Shown here one piece after another: positions 16,536 through 28,900 of a stretch of 64,000 nt of DNA; the stretch's first letter is position 1, and each line of letters starts with the position of its first letter. The translations under genes and the position numbers were made by a program. Below the pieces are notes generated by a model that saw only the letters and a program-made list of their open reading frames with translations, was not told where the DNA came from and made no database searches. This DNA comes from Polyangium sp. y55x31 (lineage in GTDB: Bacteria > Myxococcota_A > Polyangia > Polyangiales > Polyangiaceae). Where the stretch lies: contig NZ_JARZHG010000013.1 of assembly GCF_029946505.1 (NCBI RefSeq), positions 186,001-250,000 of the forward strand, in the 5' to 3' direction.

Positions 16536-18269
16536 GAGCTCCGTGCGAATGCGCAGCGATTCCGCCTCGATCTGCTCCGGCTCGACGCCGATCTCCGAGA
16601 GGAGCATCTCCGCCAGCCGAACGGCGACCTCGGCCTCCTCGTAACAGACGGCCGTGGCGCGGTGCGTCTCCAGCGCCTCGCGCTCGCTGATGTAATGGGC
16701 ACGCACGAAGATCGGCAGATCGGGCTGGAGGCTCCGCACCACGTTGACCACCGCGGCCCGCGTCTCCGGGTTCGGCGTGGTCACGACGAGGTAATCGGCG
16801 GTCTCGATGCCCGCCGCGTGGAGGACCTCGGCCCTGCGCGCGTCGCCGTAGACCGCATTTCGGCCCGTGTTCGTCAGCTCGGTGACCGTGTCGATGCTCA
16901 ATTCGACGATGACCGAGCAGACGTCGAAGCGATCCAGGATGTCCACGGCCGTACGGCCGACGGGGCCATATCCCACGACGATCGCGCGGACGTCACAAGC
17001 GCGGACCGGCTCTTTCGGGACCTGCTCGCGGAGCGCCTCCCCGCGCGCCTCGGCGCGGCGGTTGAGCCCTCGCCAGAGGGTCGGGCGGCGGCGCAGCCAT
17101 TCTTCGAGGGGGTCCATGAGCCGGAAGAGCAAGGGGTTCAGGGCGATGGATGCAATCGCGCTCGCCACGAGCACGCTGCGCCCCTCGGTCGGGAAGAGGT
17201 CGACCTTGTTCGCCGCGTCGGCGAGGATGAACGAGAACTCGCCGATCTGCGCGAGGCCAATCGCGACCGTGAGCGCCGTCCGCACCGAATACCCGAGGAC
17301 CACGACCACGAGGAGCGCGGCGAGGGGTTTGGCGAGCAGGATGATCGCGAGCACCGAAAGGACGAGCCCGGGCTGCGCGAGGAGCGAGCGCGGATCGAAT
17401 TGCATGCCGACGGTGACGAAGAAGAGCACGGCGAACGCGTCCCGCATCGGGAGCGCATCCGCGGCGGCCTGGTGGCTGACCTTCGATTGCCCGACGACCA
17501 TGCCCGCGAGGAACGCGCCGAGCGCCATCGACGCGCCGAAAATGACGGCCGAGCCCGTGGCGACGGCGAGCGCGACCGCGAGGACGGCGAGCGTGAAGAG
17601 CTCCCGGCTGCGGGATCGCGCGACGAGCGTGAGAAACCACGGGACGGCGCGCGCCCCGAAGACGAGCACGATCGCGATGAGCGCCGTGAGCTTCACCAAT
17701 CCGATGCCGATGACCCCGACGGCCTGGGCAGGCGAGGCGTGCGCGCCCCGCAAAGACGCGAGGACCGGGACCATGAGGAGAATGACGACCGTGAAGATGT
17801 CCTCGACGATGAGCCACCCGACGGCGACGTGGCCGTGCGGCGTTTCGAGCGCGTCGTGATCGGTGAGCATGCGGATCAGCACGACCGTGCTCGCCACGGC
17901 CACGGACATCCCGAGCACGAGCCCGGCCGAGGTGGACCAGCCGAACGCGACCGCGACCGCGGTCCCGAGCGCGGTGGCGATGAGGCTCTGCACGACCGCA
18001 CCCGGCACGGCGATGCGCCGGACCTTGAGGAGATCGCCGAGGTGGAAATGCATTCCGACGCCGAACATGAGCAGGACGATGCCCACCTCGGCAAGCTGGG
18101 AGGCGAGCTCGAGGTTCGCCACGAATCCCGGGGTCCGCGGGCCGACGACGATGCCGGCGAGGAGGTAGCCGAGGATGGGCGAGGCGCCGAGCCGTTGCGT
18201 GACCATTCCGAGCAGGAGCGCCGCGAGGAGCCCGCCCGTCAGCGTGAGGATGAGGTCGTAGGCATGCAT
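16515..18269 (-). CDS. ybaL: CPA2-family cation:proton antiporter with RCK domain (KefB/YbaL type)
   Basis: An inner-membrane K+/H+ (or Na+/H+) antiporter, 584 residues. The start was set at the Met of MHAYDLILTLTGG, which aligns with the E. coli YbaL N-terminus; the next segments (GYLLAGIVVGPRTPGFVA, AEVGIVLLMFGVGMHF) are near identical to that family. About 12 transmembrane helices fill residues 5-380. A short linker leads to a RCK/TrkA-N domain at about 410-530, with the Rossmann motif VVGYGPVGRTAVDILD (Gly-x-Gly-x-x-Gly) for NAD(H)-type ligands. It probably controls cytoplasmic pH or K+ under stress. Upstream by 97 bp on the same strand is the SDR gene; co-transcription is possible. Confidence 0.9.
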   Translation of the reverse strand: MHAYDLILTLTGGLLAALLLGMVTQRLGASPILGYLLAGIVVGPRTPGFVANLELASQLAEVGIVLLMFGVGMHFHLGDLLKVRRIAVPGAVVQSLIATALGTAVAVAFGWSTSAGLVLGMSVAVASTVVLIRMLTDHDALETPHGHVAVGWLIVEDIFTVVILLMVPVLASLRGAHASPAQAVGVIGIGLVKLTALIAIVLVFGARAVPWFLTLVARSRSRELFTLAVLAVALAVATGSAVIFGASMALGAFLAGMVVGQSKVSHQAAADALPMRDAFAVLFFVTVGMQFDPRSLLAQPGLVLSVLAIILLAKPLAALLVVVVLGYSVRTALTVAIGLAQIGEFSFILADAANKVDLFPTEGRSVLVASAIASIALNPLLFRLMDPLEEWLRRRPTLWRGLNRRAEARGEALREQVPKEPVRACDVRAIVVGYGPVGRTAVDILDRFDVCSVIVELSIDTVTELTNTGRNAVYGDARRAEVLHAAGIETADYLVVTTPNPETRAAVVNVVRSLQPDLPIFVRAHYISEREALETHRATAVCYEEAEVAVRLAEMLLSEIGVEPEQIEAESLRIRTELRPGATP

Positions 18270-18366
18270 TCGTCCAAGGGGACGAAGAGCAGGAGGCGGA
18301 CCCGCTGAGGGAACCCGACGAGCGAGCATCTTGGGAGCGATTTCGCCCGCTCGCTCGGCGCGAACA

Positions 18367-19161
18367 TCACGCGATGGCGCGCACGACGCCGCCGTCGACG
18401 AGGAGCGCGGCGCCCGTGGTGGCCGACGCGCGAGCGCTGCACACGTAAGCGATCATGGAAGCGACCTCGTCCGGCGTCGCGAATCGCTGGATGATCGAGG
18501 TCGGCCGTGCCGTCGCGAAGAACTCGCGCTCGACGGTGGCGACGTCCACGCCGCGCGCCGCCGCGAGCTGCGCGACGAACGCGCCCACGCCCTCGGACGA
18601 CGTCGGGCCGGGCAGGACGCTGTTCACGGTGACGCCGGTGCCGCGCAGCGTCTCGGCGATGCCCTTCGCGACCGCGAGCTGCGCCGTCTTCGTCATGCCG
18701 TAATGGATCATCTCGGTCGGGATCTGGATCCCCGACTCGCTCGACACGAAGACGATGCGGCCCCAGTTGCGCGCCCGCATGCCGGCCACGTAATGGCGCG
18801 AGAGCCGGATGCCGCTGAGCACGTTCGTCTCGAAGAACCGGAGCCAGTCCTCGTCCGGGATCTCTTCGAATGGTTTGGGCTCAAAGATTCCCATGTTGTT
18901 GACGAGCACGTCGACGTCGGGGAGCTTCGAGGTCAGCGCCTGGCATCCGGCCGCGGTCGAGAGGTCGGCCGCGATGCCGTCGATGGTCGCGCCGGGCAGC
19001 GCGCGCCGGAGCGCGTCCACGGCGCCTTGCACGCGGGCCTCGGTCCGCCCGTTCACCGTCACGTGCGCGCCCTCGCTCGCGAGCGCGTGCGCGGCGGCGA
19101 GGCCAATTCCCGCGGTCGAGCCCGTCACGAGCGCTCGCTTCCCCGTCAATCCGAGATCCAT
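18367..19161 (-). CDS. SDR-family NAD(P)-dependent oxidoreductase
   Basis: A 264-residue classical short-chain dehydrogenase, cytoplasmic. The cofactor motif TGSTAGIG is at residues about 14-21, the NNMG motif near 88 and the catalytic Ser plus YxxxK as SSESGI and YGMTK near 140-158. The C-terminus closes with the family TGAALLVDGGVVRAIA. The sequence resembles members annotated as 3-oxoacyl-ACP reductase-like or glucose dehydrogenase-like SDRs, but no substrate can be named. GGAGG lies 5 bases before the ATG. It lies upstream of the antiporter gene on the same strand. Confidence 0.92.
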   Translation of the reverse strand: MDLGLTGKRALVTGSTAGIGLAAAHALASEGAHVTVNGRTEARVQGAVDALRRALPGATIDGIAADLSTAAGCQALTSKLPDVDVLVNNMGIFEPKPFEEIPDEDWLRFFETNVLSGIRLSRHYVAGMRARNWGRIVFVSSESGIQIPTEMIHYGMTKTAQLAVAKGIAETLRGTGVTVNSVLPGPTSSEGVGAFVAQLAAARGVDVATVEREFFATARPTSIIQRFATPDEVASMIAYVCSARASATTGAALLVDGGVVRAIA

Positions 19162-19338
19162 GTCTTCCTCCTTGTTCGGGCGGATGCTAGCGCGCGCCGG
19201 GCCCACGCGCAGCGAGCCCGACCGTTTTGCCGGGGCGCGTCCCTCCGCGCGAGCGACGGGCCCTGCCTCGGGCGCCCGGAGCGCAGGCGCGAAAAAGGAT
19301 CCCGGGGCGACGCGCACGCCGTTTGCCGGAGTCCCCGT

Positions 19339-19626
19339 ATGGCTACACATCCGAAGCACGGGAAACCCGACGATCCGCTCGCCCGACAGCCGTCCGGCGG
19401 GACCGAGGGCGATGTGCGCCGCGGCGAGCACACCCCCACGGGCCAGAGCCATTACCACGAGCTCGGGTTGAAGGAGCAAAGATCGCCGCTCGCGCCGCGC
19501 GGCGGGTCGACCTCGGACGACGCGCCGATGGTCGACAAGAGCGACGCGAGCCCGCATCAGGCCGAAGGACCGGGAGGAAAAGGGACGGGCGGCGGTGGTG
19601 GAGGGGGCGGCGGGGGCGGCGCGTAG
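19339..19626 (+). CDS. Small hydrophilic protein with poly-Gly tail
   Basis: A 95-residue polar protein with no recognisable domain. It is rich in His, Pro, Gly and charged residues (TPTGQSHYHELGLKEQRS) and ends with a run of eleven Gly followed by Ala. It has no signal peptide or membrane segment and is probably disordered. CGGAG lies before the ATG. It is divergent from the SDR gene and convergent on the M56 peptidase gene, with the terminator of the latter just past its stop. I cannot assign a function; a conserved small myxobacterial protein is the best guess. Confidence 0.55.
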   Translation: MATHPKHGKPDDPLARQPSGGTEGDVRRGEHTPTGQSHYHELGLKEQRSPLAPRGGSTSDDAPMVDKSDASPHQAEGPGGKGTGGGGGGGGGGGA

Positions 19627-19656
19627 CCGGGTTTGTCCCCACGCGCCATAAAAAGA

Positions 19657-19693
19657 GCCCCGGGGAGCAGGGAGGGAGACTGCTCTCCGGGGC
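19657..19693 (-). terminator. Intrinsic terminator of the BlaI-M56 operon
   Basis: A 14-bp stem (19657-19670 with 19680-19693; one G-T wobble) with a 9-base loop. Read on the minus strand it is followed by CTCTTTTT, a proper U-tract. It lies 31 bases beyond the stop of the M56 gene, so it fits as its rho-independent terminator. Confidence 0.85.
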
Positions 19694-19723
19694 CACGTTG
19701 TTCGTCGATTCGCCTGCGGTCTT

Positions 19724-21762
<2,039 letters not shown>

Positions 21763-21766
<4 letters not shown>

Positions 21767-22194
21767 CGCTTCCCTTCCTTCTTGGCCGCGGCGATCATTC
21801 GTTCGAGCTCGGACAGCTCGTCGGCGCGTATCTCGTGGCGCGAGATCAGGTGCGACACGAGCGCCACTGGATCCCCCCGGAAGAGGCGCTCGGTCAGGTC
21901 GGAGACCATGCCTCGCGTGACCTGATCCTCGCTCACCGTGGGCCGATAAATGAATTTCCGGCCCTCGGCGCGGTGCGCCACGACGCCCTTCTCCTCCATC
22001 TTCTTCAGCATGGTGGCGATGGTCGTGGGCGCGAGGCCGCGCTCCGAAAGCAAGGCCTGGTGCACGTCCGTGACCGTGGCCTCGCCGAGCTCCCAGAGCA
22101 CTCGCATGATCGCGAGCTGCAAATCACCGAGGTGCGTGAGCCTCTGCCCCCCCTCGGCTTCGTCCTCGAATGCGTCCTTGTCCTTGTTCGACAC
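21763..22194 (-). CDS. BlaI/MecI/CopY-family transcriptional repressor
   Basis: A 143-residue winged-helix repressor of the BlaI/MecI family. The DNA-binding domain (residues about 20-90) has the family pattern LGDLQLAIMRVLWELGEATV, then LAPTTIATMLKKMEEKGVV. The C-terminal helices (LVSHLISRHEIRADELSELE) are for dimerisation. A GTG start is used, with AGGAG 3-7 bases upstream. It overlaps the M56 gene, its likely protease. The palindrome just upstream of the start is the probable operator, implying autoregulation and possibly control of the divergent YaeQ gene. Confidence 0.93.
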
Positions 22195-22205
22195 GTGCTC
22201 CTCGC

Positions 22206-22238
22206 AACTACTACTCGGGTAATACTACCCAGGTAGTT
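22206..22238. promoter_or_regulatory. Putative BlaI operator in the divergent promoter
   Basis: AACTAC at 22206-22211 pairs with GTAGTT at 22233-22238, and inside them GGGTA (22217-22221) pairs with TACCC (22226-22230). Repeated TACTAC/GTAGTA elements are typical of BlaI/MecI operators. It is an AT-rich island 12 bases upstream of the repressor start, and -10-like TAATAC (plus strand) or TAGTAT (minus strand) sequences fall within it. Confidence 0.65.
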
Positions 22239-22338
22239 GATGGAGGGCAAGGAAGATCCTCCAAACCTGGAACGTCGGGATCTTGCTCGCGGATCCGTCC
22301 GCTGCGGGCGTCCCGATTCGGCTATCCTGCGGCCGCCC

Positions 22339-22887
22339 ATGGCCCTGACCGCGACCATCTACCACCTGCAGGTGAACCTCTCCGACGTCGATCGTGGGGT
22401 GTACGAAGAGCTCGATCTCCGCATCGCGCGCCACCCCTCGGAGAGCATGCGTTATTTGCTGACGCGTACGATTGCGTACTGCCTCAGCTACGAGGAAGGC
22501 ATTACGTTCAGCAAAGAGGGGCTCTGCTCGACGGACGAGCCGCCGGTGGTCATTCGTGATCCCACGGGGCTGCTCGTCGCGTGGATCGATATCGGGTCCC
22601 CCTCGGCCGAGCGCCTGCACAAGGCCGCCAAGGCCGCGCGACGCGTCGCGCTCTTCACGCACGCGCCGCTCGCGCTTTTACAGCGCGAAGCGTCGTCGCG
22701 CGTCATTCACAAGGTCGAGGCGATCGAGGTGTGGCGGGTCGAACCGAATTTCCTCGATGCGCTCGAAGCCAAGGTCGATCGGAATACAAAGTTGGACCTC
22801 CTACGGGATGACGAGCAGCTTTACGTCACCATCGGCGACACGGCCGTCTCCGGGACGATCACGCGCTCTTCACTCGTCGAAAAATAA
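22339..22887 (+). CDS. yaeQ: YaeQ family protein
   Basis: A 182-residue protein of the YaeQ family, a restriction-endonuclease-like fold of unknown cellular role. It begins with the family signature MALTATIYHLQVNLSDVDRG, followed by RHPSESMRYLLTR and the candidate active-site region WIDIGSPSAERLHKA, and ends near the YVTIGD segment. Length matches E. coli YaeQ (181 residues), so it is full-length. It is divergent from the blaI-like gene and shares the intergenic region holding the palindromic operator. Confidence 0.93.
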   Translation: MALTATIYHLQVNLSDVDRGVYEELDLRIARHPSESMRYLLTRTIAYCLSYEEGITFSKEGLCSTDEPPVVIRDPTGLLVAWIDIGSPSAERLHKAAKAARRVALFTHAPLALLQREASSRVIHKVEAIEVWRVEPNFLDALEAKVDRNTKLDLLRDDEQLYVTIGDTAVSGTITRSSLVEK

Positions 22888-22984
22888 CGAAACCGATTTT
22901 CGTCTCGCGCGTAGAATCCTGCTTGATGTGTCCCGGCCCGGGGGGTCGCCGGCCGGCACACATCGAAAAAAGGAAGGGGAGACG

Positions 22985-25918
22985 ATGCAAAGAGCTTCGA
23001 TGGGCAGGCCCGTGCGGCGTCATTTCGGTGGCGTTTTCGCAGGCGTATGCGCTTGGGTGGTGGGAAGCGCCATGACCGGAGCGGGGTGCGGTGACGATCC
23101 GGTGAATCTCCCGGGGACGACGACCGCGTCGTCGAGCTCGGGCAGCGGCGGCGCGGGCGGTGGGACCGGCGGCGGGAACACCGGCGGCGGCGGAATGGGC
23201 GGGCAAGGCGGAATGGGCGGCGGCGGAATGGGCGGGGAGGGCGGCGCCGGGGGCGGCGCACAACTTTGCACGACGCCAGCGCCTTCCGCGACGCGCGGCG
23301 CGGCCGTCGCGATTTCGGCGGACGACTCGATCGTCGTCGCCGTGAACCGCGACGCGGGCAGCGTCACAGTGCTCTCGGTCGATTACACTGCGGTGGACGG
23401 GCTGCCGGCGCTCACGAAAAAGGCCGAGATCGCCGTGGGCGGCGAGCCCTGGCAGGTCGCGATCGACGGCTGCGGCGACAAGGCCTACGTGGCGCTGCGC
23501 AAGGACCAGAAGGTCGTGGAGATCGTCGATCTCAAAGGAACGCCCGTCATGGGCAAGGAGATCGTCGTCGGCTCGGAGCCCACGGCCATCGCGATCACGC
23601 CGAACAACACGGCGCTTTACGTGGCCAACTGGGTCGACGGCACGCTCTCGCACATCGACATCGCCTCGCTCACGGTGTCGAAGACGATCGATCTGAACGG
23701 TCCGCTCGCCGGCACGGGCCTGCTCGGCCCCTCGGTCACCGCCGACAAAGCGCGGCCCGCGCTCGCGCACCCGCGCTCGCTCGCGATCACGAACGACGGC
23801 GACGCCGACGATACCGACGAGAAGATCTACGCGACCGAGTTCTTCGCCCAGCGCACCGCCCCCGAGCAGATCAACCCGCAAGGCGTGTCGAACGTCGACA
23901 CGAACTGGGCCGGCATCGTCTACAGCGTGAATGCCGCGGACGGCGTGGTGTCCACGATCGCCCTGCCTTCGATCGACGACACGGGCTTCGTCGATCACAA
24001 GGGACAAACCACGGGCTGCTTCCCGAACCAGCTCCAGTCGATCACGATCCAGAAGGATCTCGCGTATGTCACGTCGATCTGCGCGTCGCCGGCCGGCCCC
24101 GTGGGGCCGTACCAGAAGAACGCCTGCACGACGAACGCGCAATGCCAGGGCGTGAACATCCTCAGCACGTGCGATACGGCCACGGGCTCTTGCACGTATA
24201 GCTGCTCGAACGACGCCGATTGCGGCGCCGACGCGCCCGCGGGGACGTGCGTGGGCGGCGGGCTCGGCGCCGGCGCGTGCCGCGCGATCCCGACGAACAC
24301 GAAGACCGTCGTGCACCCGGTCGTGAACGTGATCGACACGAAGGCCGACATGGCCGTGGCCGCGGCGCCGACGAACCTGAACCGGGCGCTGCGCGACGCA
24401 TACACGGCGGCGAACGTGGCCGACGACGCGAACCGTCGTTATCCGCTGATCGCGAACGACATCGCGTTCGTCGGGGCGACGGGCGAGGCCTACGTGCCGG
24501 CGAACGGCGCGGACGCGGTGTTCCGCGTGAACTTCAACGATACGACCGGCGCCGTCACGAGCGTCGGCGCCTCGGACAAGAAGTTCATCGACCTCGCGCC
24601 CCAGACGCTCGCCGAGAGCTTGAAGGGCGTAGGCCCGATCGGCATCGCCGTGGCGAACACGCACGCGTTCGCGTTCGTGGCGAACGACATCAGCCGCAAC
24701 GTCTCGGCCGTCGCGATCGATCCGGCGAAGCAAGTCGTCGCGGGCGCCGATCTCGGGTCGGCGCGTGTCGTGCAAACGGCCGCTCTGCCCGCGGACGCGG
24801 CGGGGATGTCGGTGCTGCGGGGCAAGCGGATGTTCAACACGGGGCTCGGGCGCTGGTCGCTCCGAGGCCAGGCGTGGGTCTCCTGCCAGGCCTGCCACAT
24901 CGACGGCCTGAGCGACAACGTGACGTGGTACTTCGCGCGCGGCCCGCGGCAATCGACGAGCCTCGACGGGAGTTACGCCTCGAAGGATCCCACCGATCAG
25001 CGCATCTTCGGCTGGACGGCGTTCCAGGACGAGGCGCACGACTTCGAGAACAGCGCGCGCGGCACGCAGGGCGGCGTGGGCGCGCTCGTGACGAAGGACA
25101 GCGCGCCGCCGGTGAACACGGACCGGGTGAACCTCGCGGACACGGCGAAATACGCGCCCGCGGGCGCCGTGGGCCTCAACGGTTCGACGGAGGCGATCAA
25201 CGACACGGACAGCATCCGCAAGGACTGGGACGACTTCGAGGCGTATGCGCAGAGCATTCGTTCGCCGCGCAAGCCCTCGAACCTCGATCCTGCGAAGGTC
25301 GCCGCGGGCATGACGCTGTTCATGGAGGGCGGGAGCTGCCAGGGCTGCCACGGCGGCGCGAAGTGGACGCTCTCGAAGCGCTTCTACACGCCGTCGGCCG
25401 CGACGAACGAGGCGCTGCTCGCGAAGGCGTACGAGGGCGACGCGCTCATCGCCGCCGGGTTCCCCGCGGCCTTGCTCCCCGCGACCGCAGGCAGCCAGTT
25501 CATGCGCTCGCCGAGCCCGAAGAACGCGGGGCTCGATCAGATCCAGTGCGTGCTTCGCCCCGTGGGGACGTTCGCGATCTCGCCGGCCGCGGTGAACGTG
25601 ATCGAGGTGCGCGCCGACATGATCGCGAAGGCCCAGGGCGACGAGGCCGTCGGCAAGGGCTTCAACGTGCCTTCGCTGCTCGGCATGCAGGTCGGCGCGC
25701 CGTTCTTCCACGCCGGCAACGCGCGGACGCTCGAGGAGCTGTTCGCGACGACGTTCGCCGCCCACAACAAGGCGCTCGCCGCGCCGAGTTATCTCACGGG
25801 GGCGAACGACATCGAGAACCTCGTTCAATTCGTGCTCTCGATCGACGAGGACACGACGCCGATCGATCTGCCGGCCATGGCAGGCCCCAAGGGCGGCGAT
25901 TTCTGCGCCGCGCCTTGA
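22985..25918 (+). CDS. Lipoprotein beta-propeller with di-haem cytochrome c domain
   Basis: A 977-residue exported electron-transfer protein. The N-terminus is a lipoprotein signal (MTGAGC) followed by a long Gly-rich linker (about residues 45-95). Residues about 105-590 form a YVTN-type propeller, with a Cys-rich insert near 380-430 (CTTNAQC, CSNDADC) of EB-type, often seen in myxobacterial proteins. The C-terminal 350 residues hold two haem c sites, CQACH near 634 and CQGCH near 784, resembling the cytochrome c peroxidase/MauG superfamily. Substrate unknown. GGGGAG precedes the ATG. A strong hairpin follows the stop. Confidence 0.88.
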   Translation: MQRASMGRPVRRHFGGVFAGVCAWVVGSAMTGAGCGDDPVNLPGTTTASSSSGSGGAGGGTGGGNTGGGGMGGQGGMGGGGMGGEGGAGGGAQLCTTPAPSATRGAAVAISADDSIVVAVNRDAGSVTVLSVDYTAVDGLPALTKKAEIAVGGEPWQVAIDGCGDKAYVALRKDQKVVEIVDLKGTPVMGKEIVVGSEPTAIAITPNNTALYVANWVDGTLSHIDIASLTVSKTIDLNGPLAGTGLLGPSVTADKARPALAHPRSLAITNDGDADDTDEKIYATEFFAQRTAPEQINPQGVSNVDTNWAGIVYSVNAADGVVSTIALPSIDDTGFVDHKGQTTGCFPNQLQSITIQKDLAYVTSICASPAGPVGPYQKNACTTNAQCQGVNILSTCDTATGSCTYSCSNDADCGADAPAGTCVGGGLGAGACRAIPTNTKTVVHPVVNVIDTKADMAVAAAPTNLNRALRDAYTAANVADDANRRYPLIANDIAFVGATGEAYVPANGADAVFRVNFNDTTGAVTSVGASDKKFIDLAPQTLAESLKGVGPIGIAVANTHAFAFVANDISRNVSAVAIDPAKQVVAGADLGSARVVQTAALPADAAGMSVLRGKRMFNTGLGRWSLRGQAWVSCQACHIDGLSDNVTWYFARGPRQSTSLDGSYASKDPTDQRIFGWTAFQDEAHDFENSARGTQGGVGALVTKDSAPPVNTDRVNLADTAKYAPAGAVGLNGSTEAINDTDSIRKDWDDFEAYAQSIRSPRKPSNLDPAKVAAGMTLFMEGGSCQGCHGGAKWTLSKRFYTPSAATNEALLAKAYEGDALIAAGFPAALLPATAGSQFMRSPSPKNAGLDQIQCVLRPVGTFAISPAAVNVIEVRADMIAKAQGDEAVGKGFNVPSLLGMQVGAPFFHAGNARTLEELFATTFAAHNKALAAPSYLTGANDIENLVQFVLSIDEDTTPIDLPAMAGPKGGDFCAAP

Positions 25919-25949
25919 TCCTCGAATCCTTCCCGAAAACCAGGTGACC

Positions 25950-25978
25950 GCCCGCCCCGCGCCATCGTCGGGGCGGGC
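25950..25978. terminator. Bidirectional GC-rich hairpin
   Basis: A perfect 10-bp stem (GCCCGCCCCG at 25950-25959 with its complement at 25969-25978) and a 9-base loop, lying between the ends of two convergent genes. There is no T-tract, but a strong hairpin in this position most likely stops or stabilises both transcripts. Confidence 0.7.
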
Positions 25979-25991
25979 TCTGGCCCTTCGT

Positions 25992-28900
25992 TCATCGATG
26001 CGGCGGGCCGCCGCGACGAGGCGTGGTGTCGACGTTGCGCGATCGGCGGAGCGCGTACTCCATGCCGCTCTGGAGCGTGCCCATCGTGACGAACGATTTC
26101 AGATCGACGTCGAGCGCGATGAGCGTCTGGGCGATGCGCGGCGCGATGCCGGTGAGCACCGTCTCGGCGCCGAGCAGCCGGAGCGCGGCGGCCACGTTCA
26201 CCAGCATGCCGGCGACCTGCGTGTCGACGTGTTTCATGCCCGTGACGTCGAGGATCACGACCCGGGCCCCGAGGCGCTGGGCGCCGTCGAGGGCCACGCT
26301 GAGCACCTGCTCGGCGCGCTCGGTGTCCATCGTGCCGATGAGCGGCATCACCACGATGTCCTTCGTGATCGGCAAGAGCGGCGTCGAGAGCTCCGCGAGG
26401 CGCTGGCGTTGCCCCGCGATGACCTGCTCGTGCAGCGCCGCGCGCTCCTGCTCGATCTCGCGGCGCTGGCCGAGCTCCTGTTCGAGCGCCTGGTTCGACT
26501 CGAACAAGCTGTCGTTGACCCGGCGCAGCTCCTCCGTCCGATGCGCGACCTCCATTTCGAGCCGCTCGTTCGCGCGCTTGACCTGCTCGTTCGCGGCGTG
26601 CGCGCTCTCGATGAGGCGCGCGATCTCGATGGCGATGGCCGCCTGCGAGGAGAGGAGCGCGAGCAGCTCGACACGCGCCGCATCGAAGACGCCGGCCGTC
26701 ATGCGGTTTTCGAGGTAGAGCGCGCCGCTCAGCCGGCCCTGGTGGAGGAGCGGCAAGCAGAGGATCGATTTCGGCGCGAACTCCTGGATGTAGGGGTCGT
26801 CCGAGAACCGCGAGGCTTTGCGGGAGCTGTCGAGGACGACCGGTTCGAGGGTGCGCGTGACGTAGTGGACGACGCTCTTCGCGCAGTTCTGCACGGCTTC
26901 GAGCGACTGTCCGCGCCCCACGTCGAGCGAGGTGCCGGCGGGCTGAAACGTCGCTTCGACGAGGAGCTCACCGTCCCGCGCGAGGATGAGCGAGCCCTGG
27001 TCGGCGCCCGCGTTCTCCAGCACGAGCTTGGCGAGCCTGTCGACGACCTTCGGCAGGTCGATTTCGCTCGCGATCTCCTGGGCGGCCCGGACGACGAGAG
27101 CCGCGTCGCGGAGGCTGCCGATGCTGGTCTGTCCGATGAGGGTGCGGGTCGCGAGCGAGGCGCTCGAACCGGTGGTCGTCGCTGTCGAGCGCGTGCGCGA
27201 GACCTCGCGGAGCGAAGGCCAGATGTGCGTGGCCTCGTTCTCCAGCGCCTCGATCTTCGGCGCCGCGCCCCAGTGCTTGTAGGCGCGGTAGGCGTTTTTC
27301 ATGTAGCCGCCGCCCGCGGTGGGCGCGCCGATGCTCAGGTAGAACTTCGCGCAGAGCTCGCCGGTGAGCGCCTCGAAATGCGGGGCCTTGTTCTCCTGGC
27401 AGAGCGTGATCGCTCGTTCGTAGAGCCGGATCGCGCCTTCGAGGTCGCCTTCCGTGCGCGCCGCCTCGGCGTTCACCATGGCCTCGAAGTGCGCGAAGCT
27501 CTTCGGCGACCACGCGCTGAGCTGCGCGATCTCCGCGCGGCATTTGCGCAGGATCTCGGCCCGTCGCTCGGCCTCCTCCGGCACATCCGCGCGAGGCAGG
27601 CCGAGGAGCACGAGCGCGCGGAGGCAGGGGTGGATCTTCGAGGCGAGGTTTCCGCCGGCAAACCCGAGGCTCTGCTCGGCGGCCTCGGACCACGTCCAGG
27701 CATCCTCGTACTGGCCATGGATCAGGAAGATGAGCGTCTTCAGGATGGCGTGGTGGATCTTCGCGTTGCCGAAATGCTCGTCGTCGAGGTGTGAGACGAA
27801 CTCGTTTTCGTTGAACGTCTCGTCGTCGAGCGACGTCCGGCTCCGCGTCTTGCCCGCGAGGCACGCGACGGTCTGTCGAACGACCGTCATCGTGGCGACG
27901 TTCGACGGCATGCGTGTACGCCGGACGATGGCGAGGTTCTTTTCGGCCTCCTCGACGAGCTCCTCGATGGGATCACCGGCGAAGACGTTCCCCATCGTCT
28001 CGAGGAAGCACGCGGTGCCAATCATGTAGTATTCGCCGGTCTCCAGGCCCTTCTGCCGCGCGATGGCCCAGTTCTCGTTGGCGTTCCGCATCGGGTGCTG
28101 CATGTGGATGCAGCTCCCCCAGGGGATGTGGAGCCGCGAGAGTTGCATCGCGCTCGGGCATTTCAGGTTGATGTCCTCCGCGAGCTTGCAGAACTCCATC
28201 CCCTCGGTCACGCGGCCGAACATCGCCGCGAGCACGTAGCCGACGCAGGCATACGGGAACGGGCAGAGCTCGGTGTGGCCATGCACGAGGCCCACGTTCA
28301 CGGCCCGGAAGTTGATGACGGAAAACGCAATCGGGTTGATGTGGTGGGCGCTGTCCGCGATGGAGTCGAGGATCGCGAGGACCGATCGGATCACCGGGTC
28401 GGACGCTTCCGGCTCGTCGGCGAGGTCGAGGATCCGGCGACCGCGCAGGTTCGCGGGGAGCGCTTCGACCTCCGCCATCATCACCGCGGGCGAGCCGATC
28501 TCCTCCATCGGCAAGGGATGCCCGAGCATTGCGAGCGTCTCGCTGCCGATCCGCACCGCCTCCATGAAACGCCCGTGCGAGACGTTGTTGTAGATGCGTT
28601 GCCGCTGGACCGTCGCCTGCTCGACGTTCGTCTTCGCGCGGCGCAAAAGCTCGAGAAAGAGCTCTTCGGCACCCGCGGCGTCACCGCTCAGGTACGCATT
28701 CTGGCCGCTTTCGAGGTAGAGCGAGAAGCAGAGATCGTAAAACTCGTCCCAGTCGGCCGCGTCGAGCAGGTCGATGCCGGCGCGCGTATACATGGCGCCT
28801 GCGTGGTATGCCGTCGCGGCTTTGGCCCTTTGCCCGGCGCGCAGGTTGATCTCCGCGAGGTCGCGCCGCTCGGCCCGATCGGTGATGCCCGCGGCGCCGA

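Noticed and set aside
13121-16702. Minus-strand open frame of about 1190 codons opposite the oxidase
   Set aside because: Shadow of the multicopper oxidase in a high-GC genome; no domain.
22859-25828. Minus-strand open frame of almost 990 codons opposite the propeller-cytochrome gene
   Set aside because: Antisense composition artefact with no recognisable motif.
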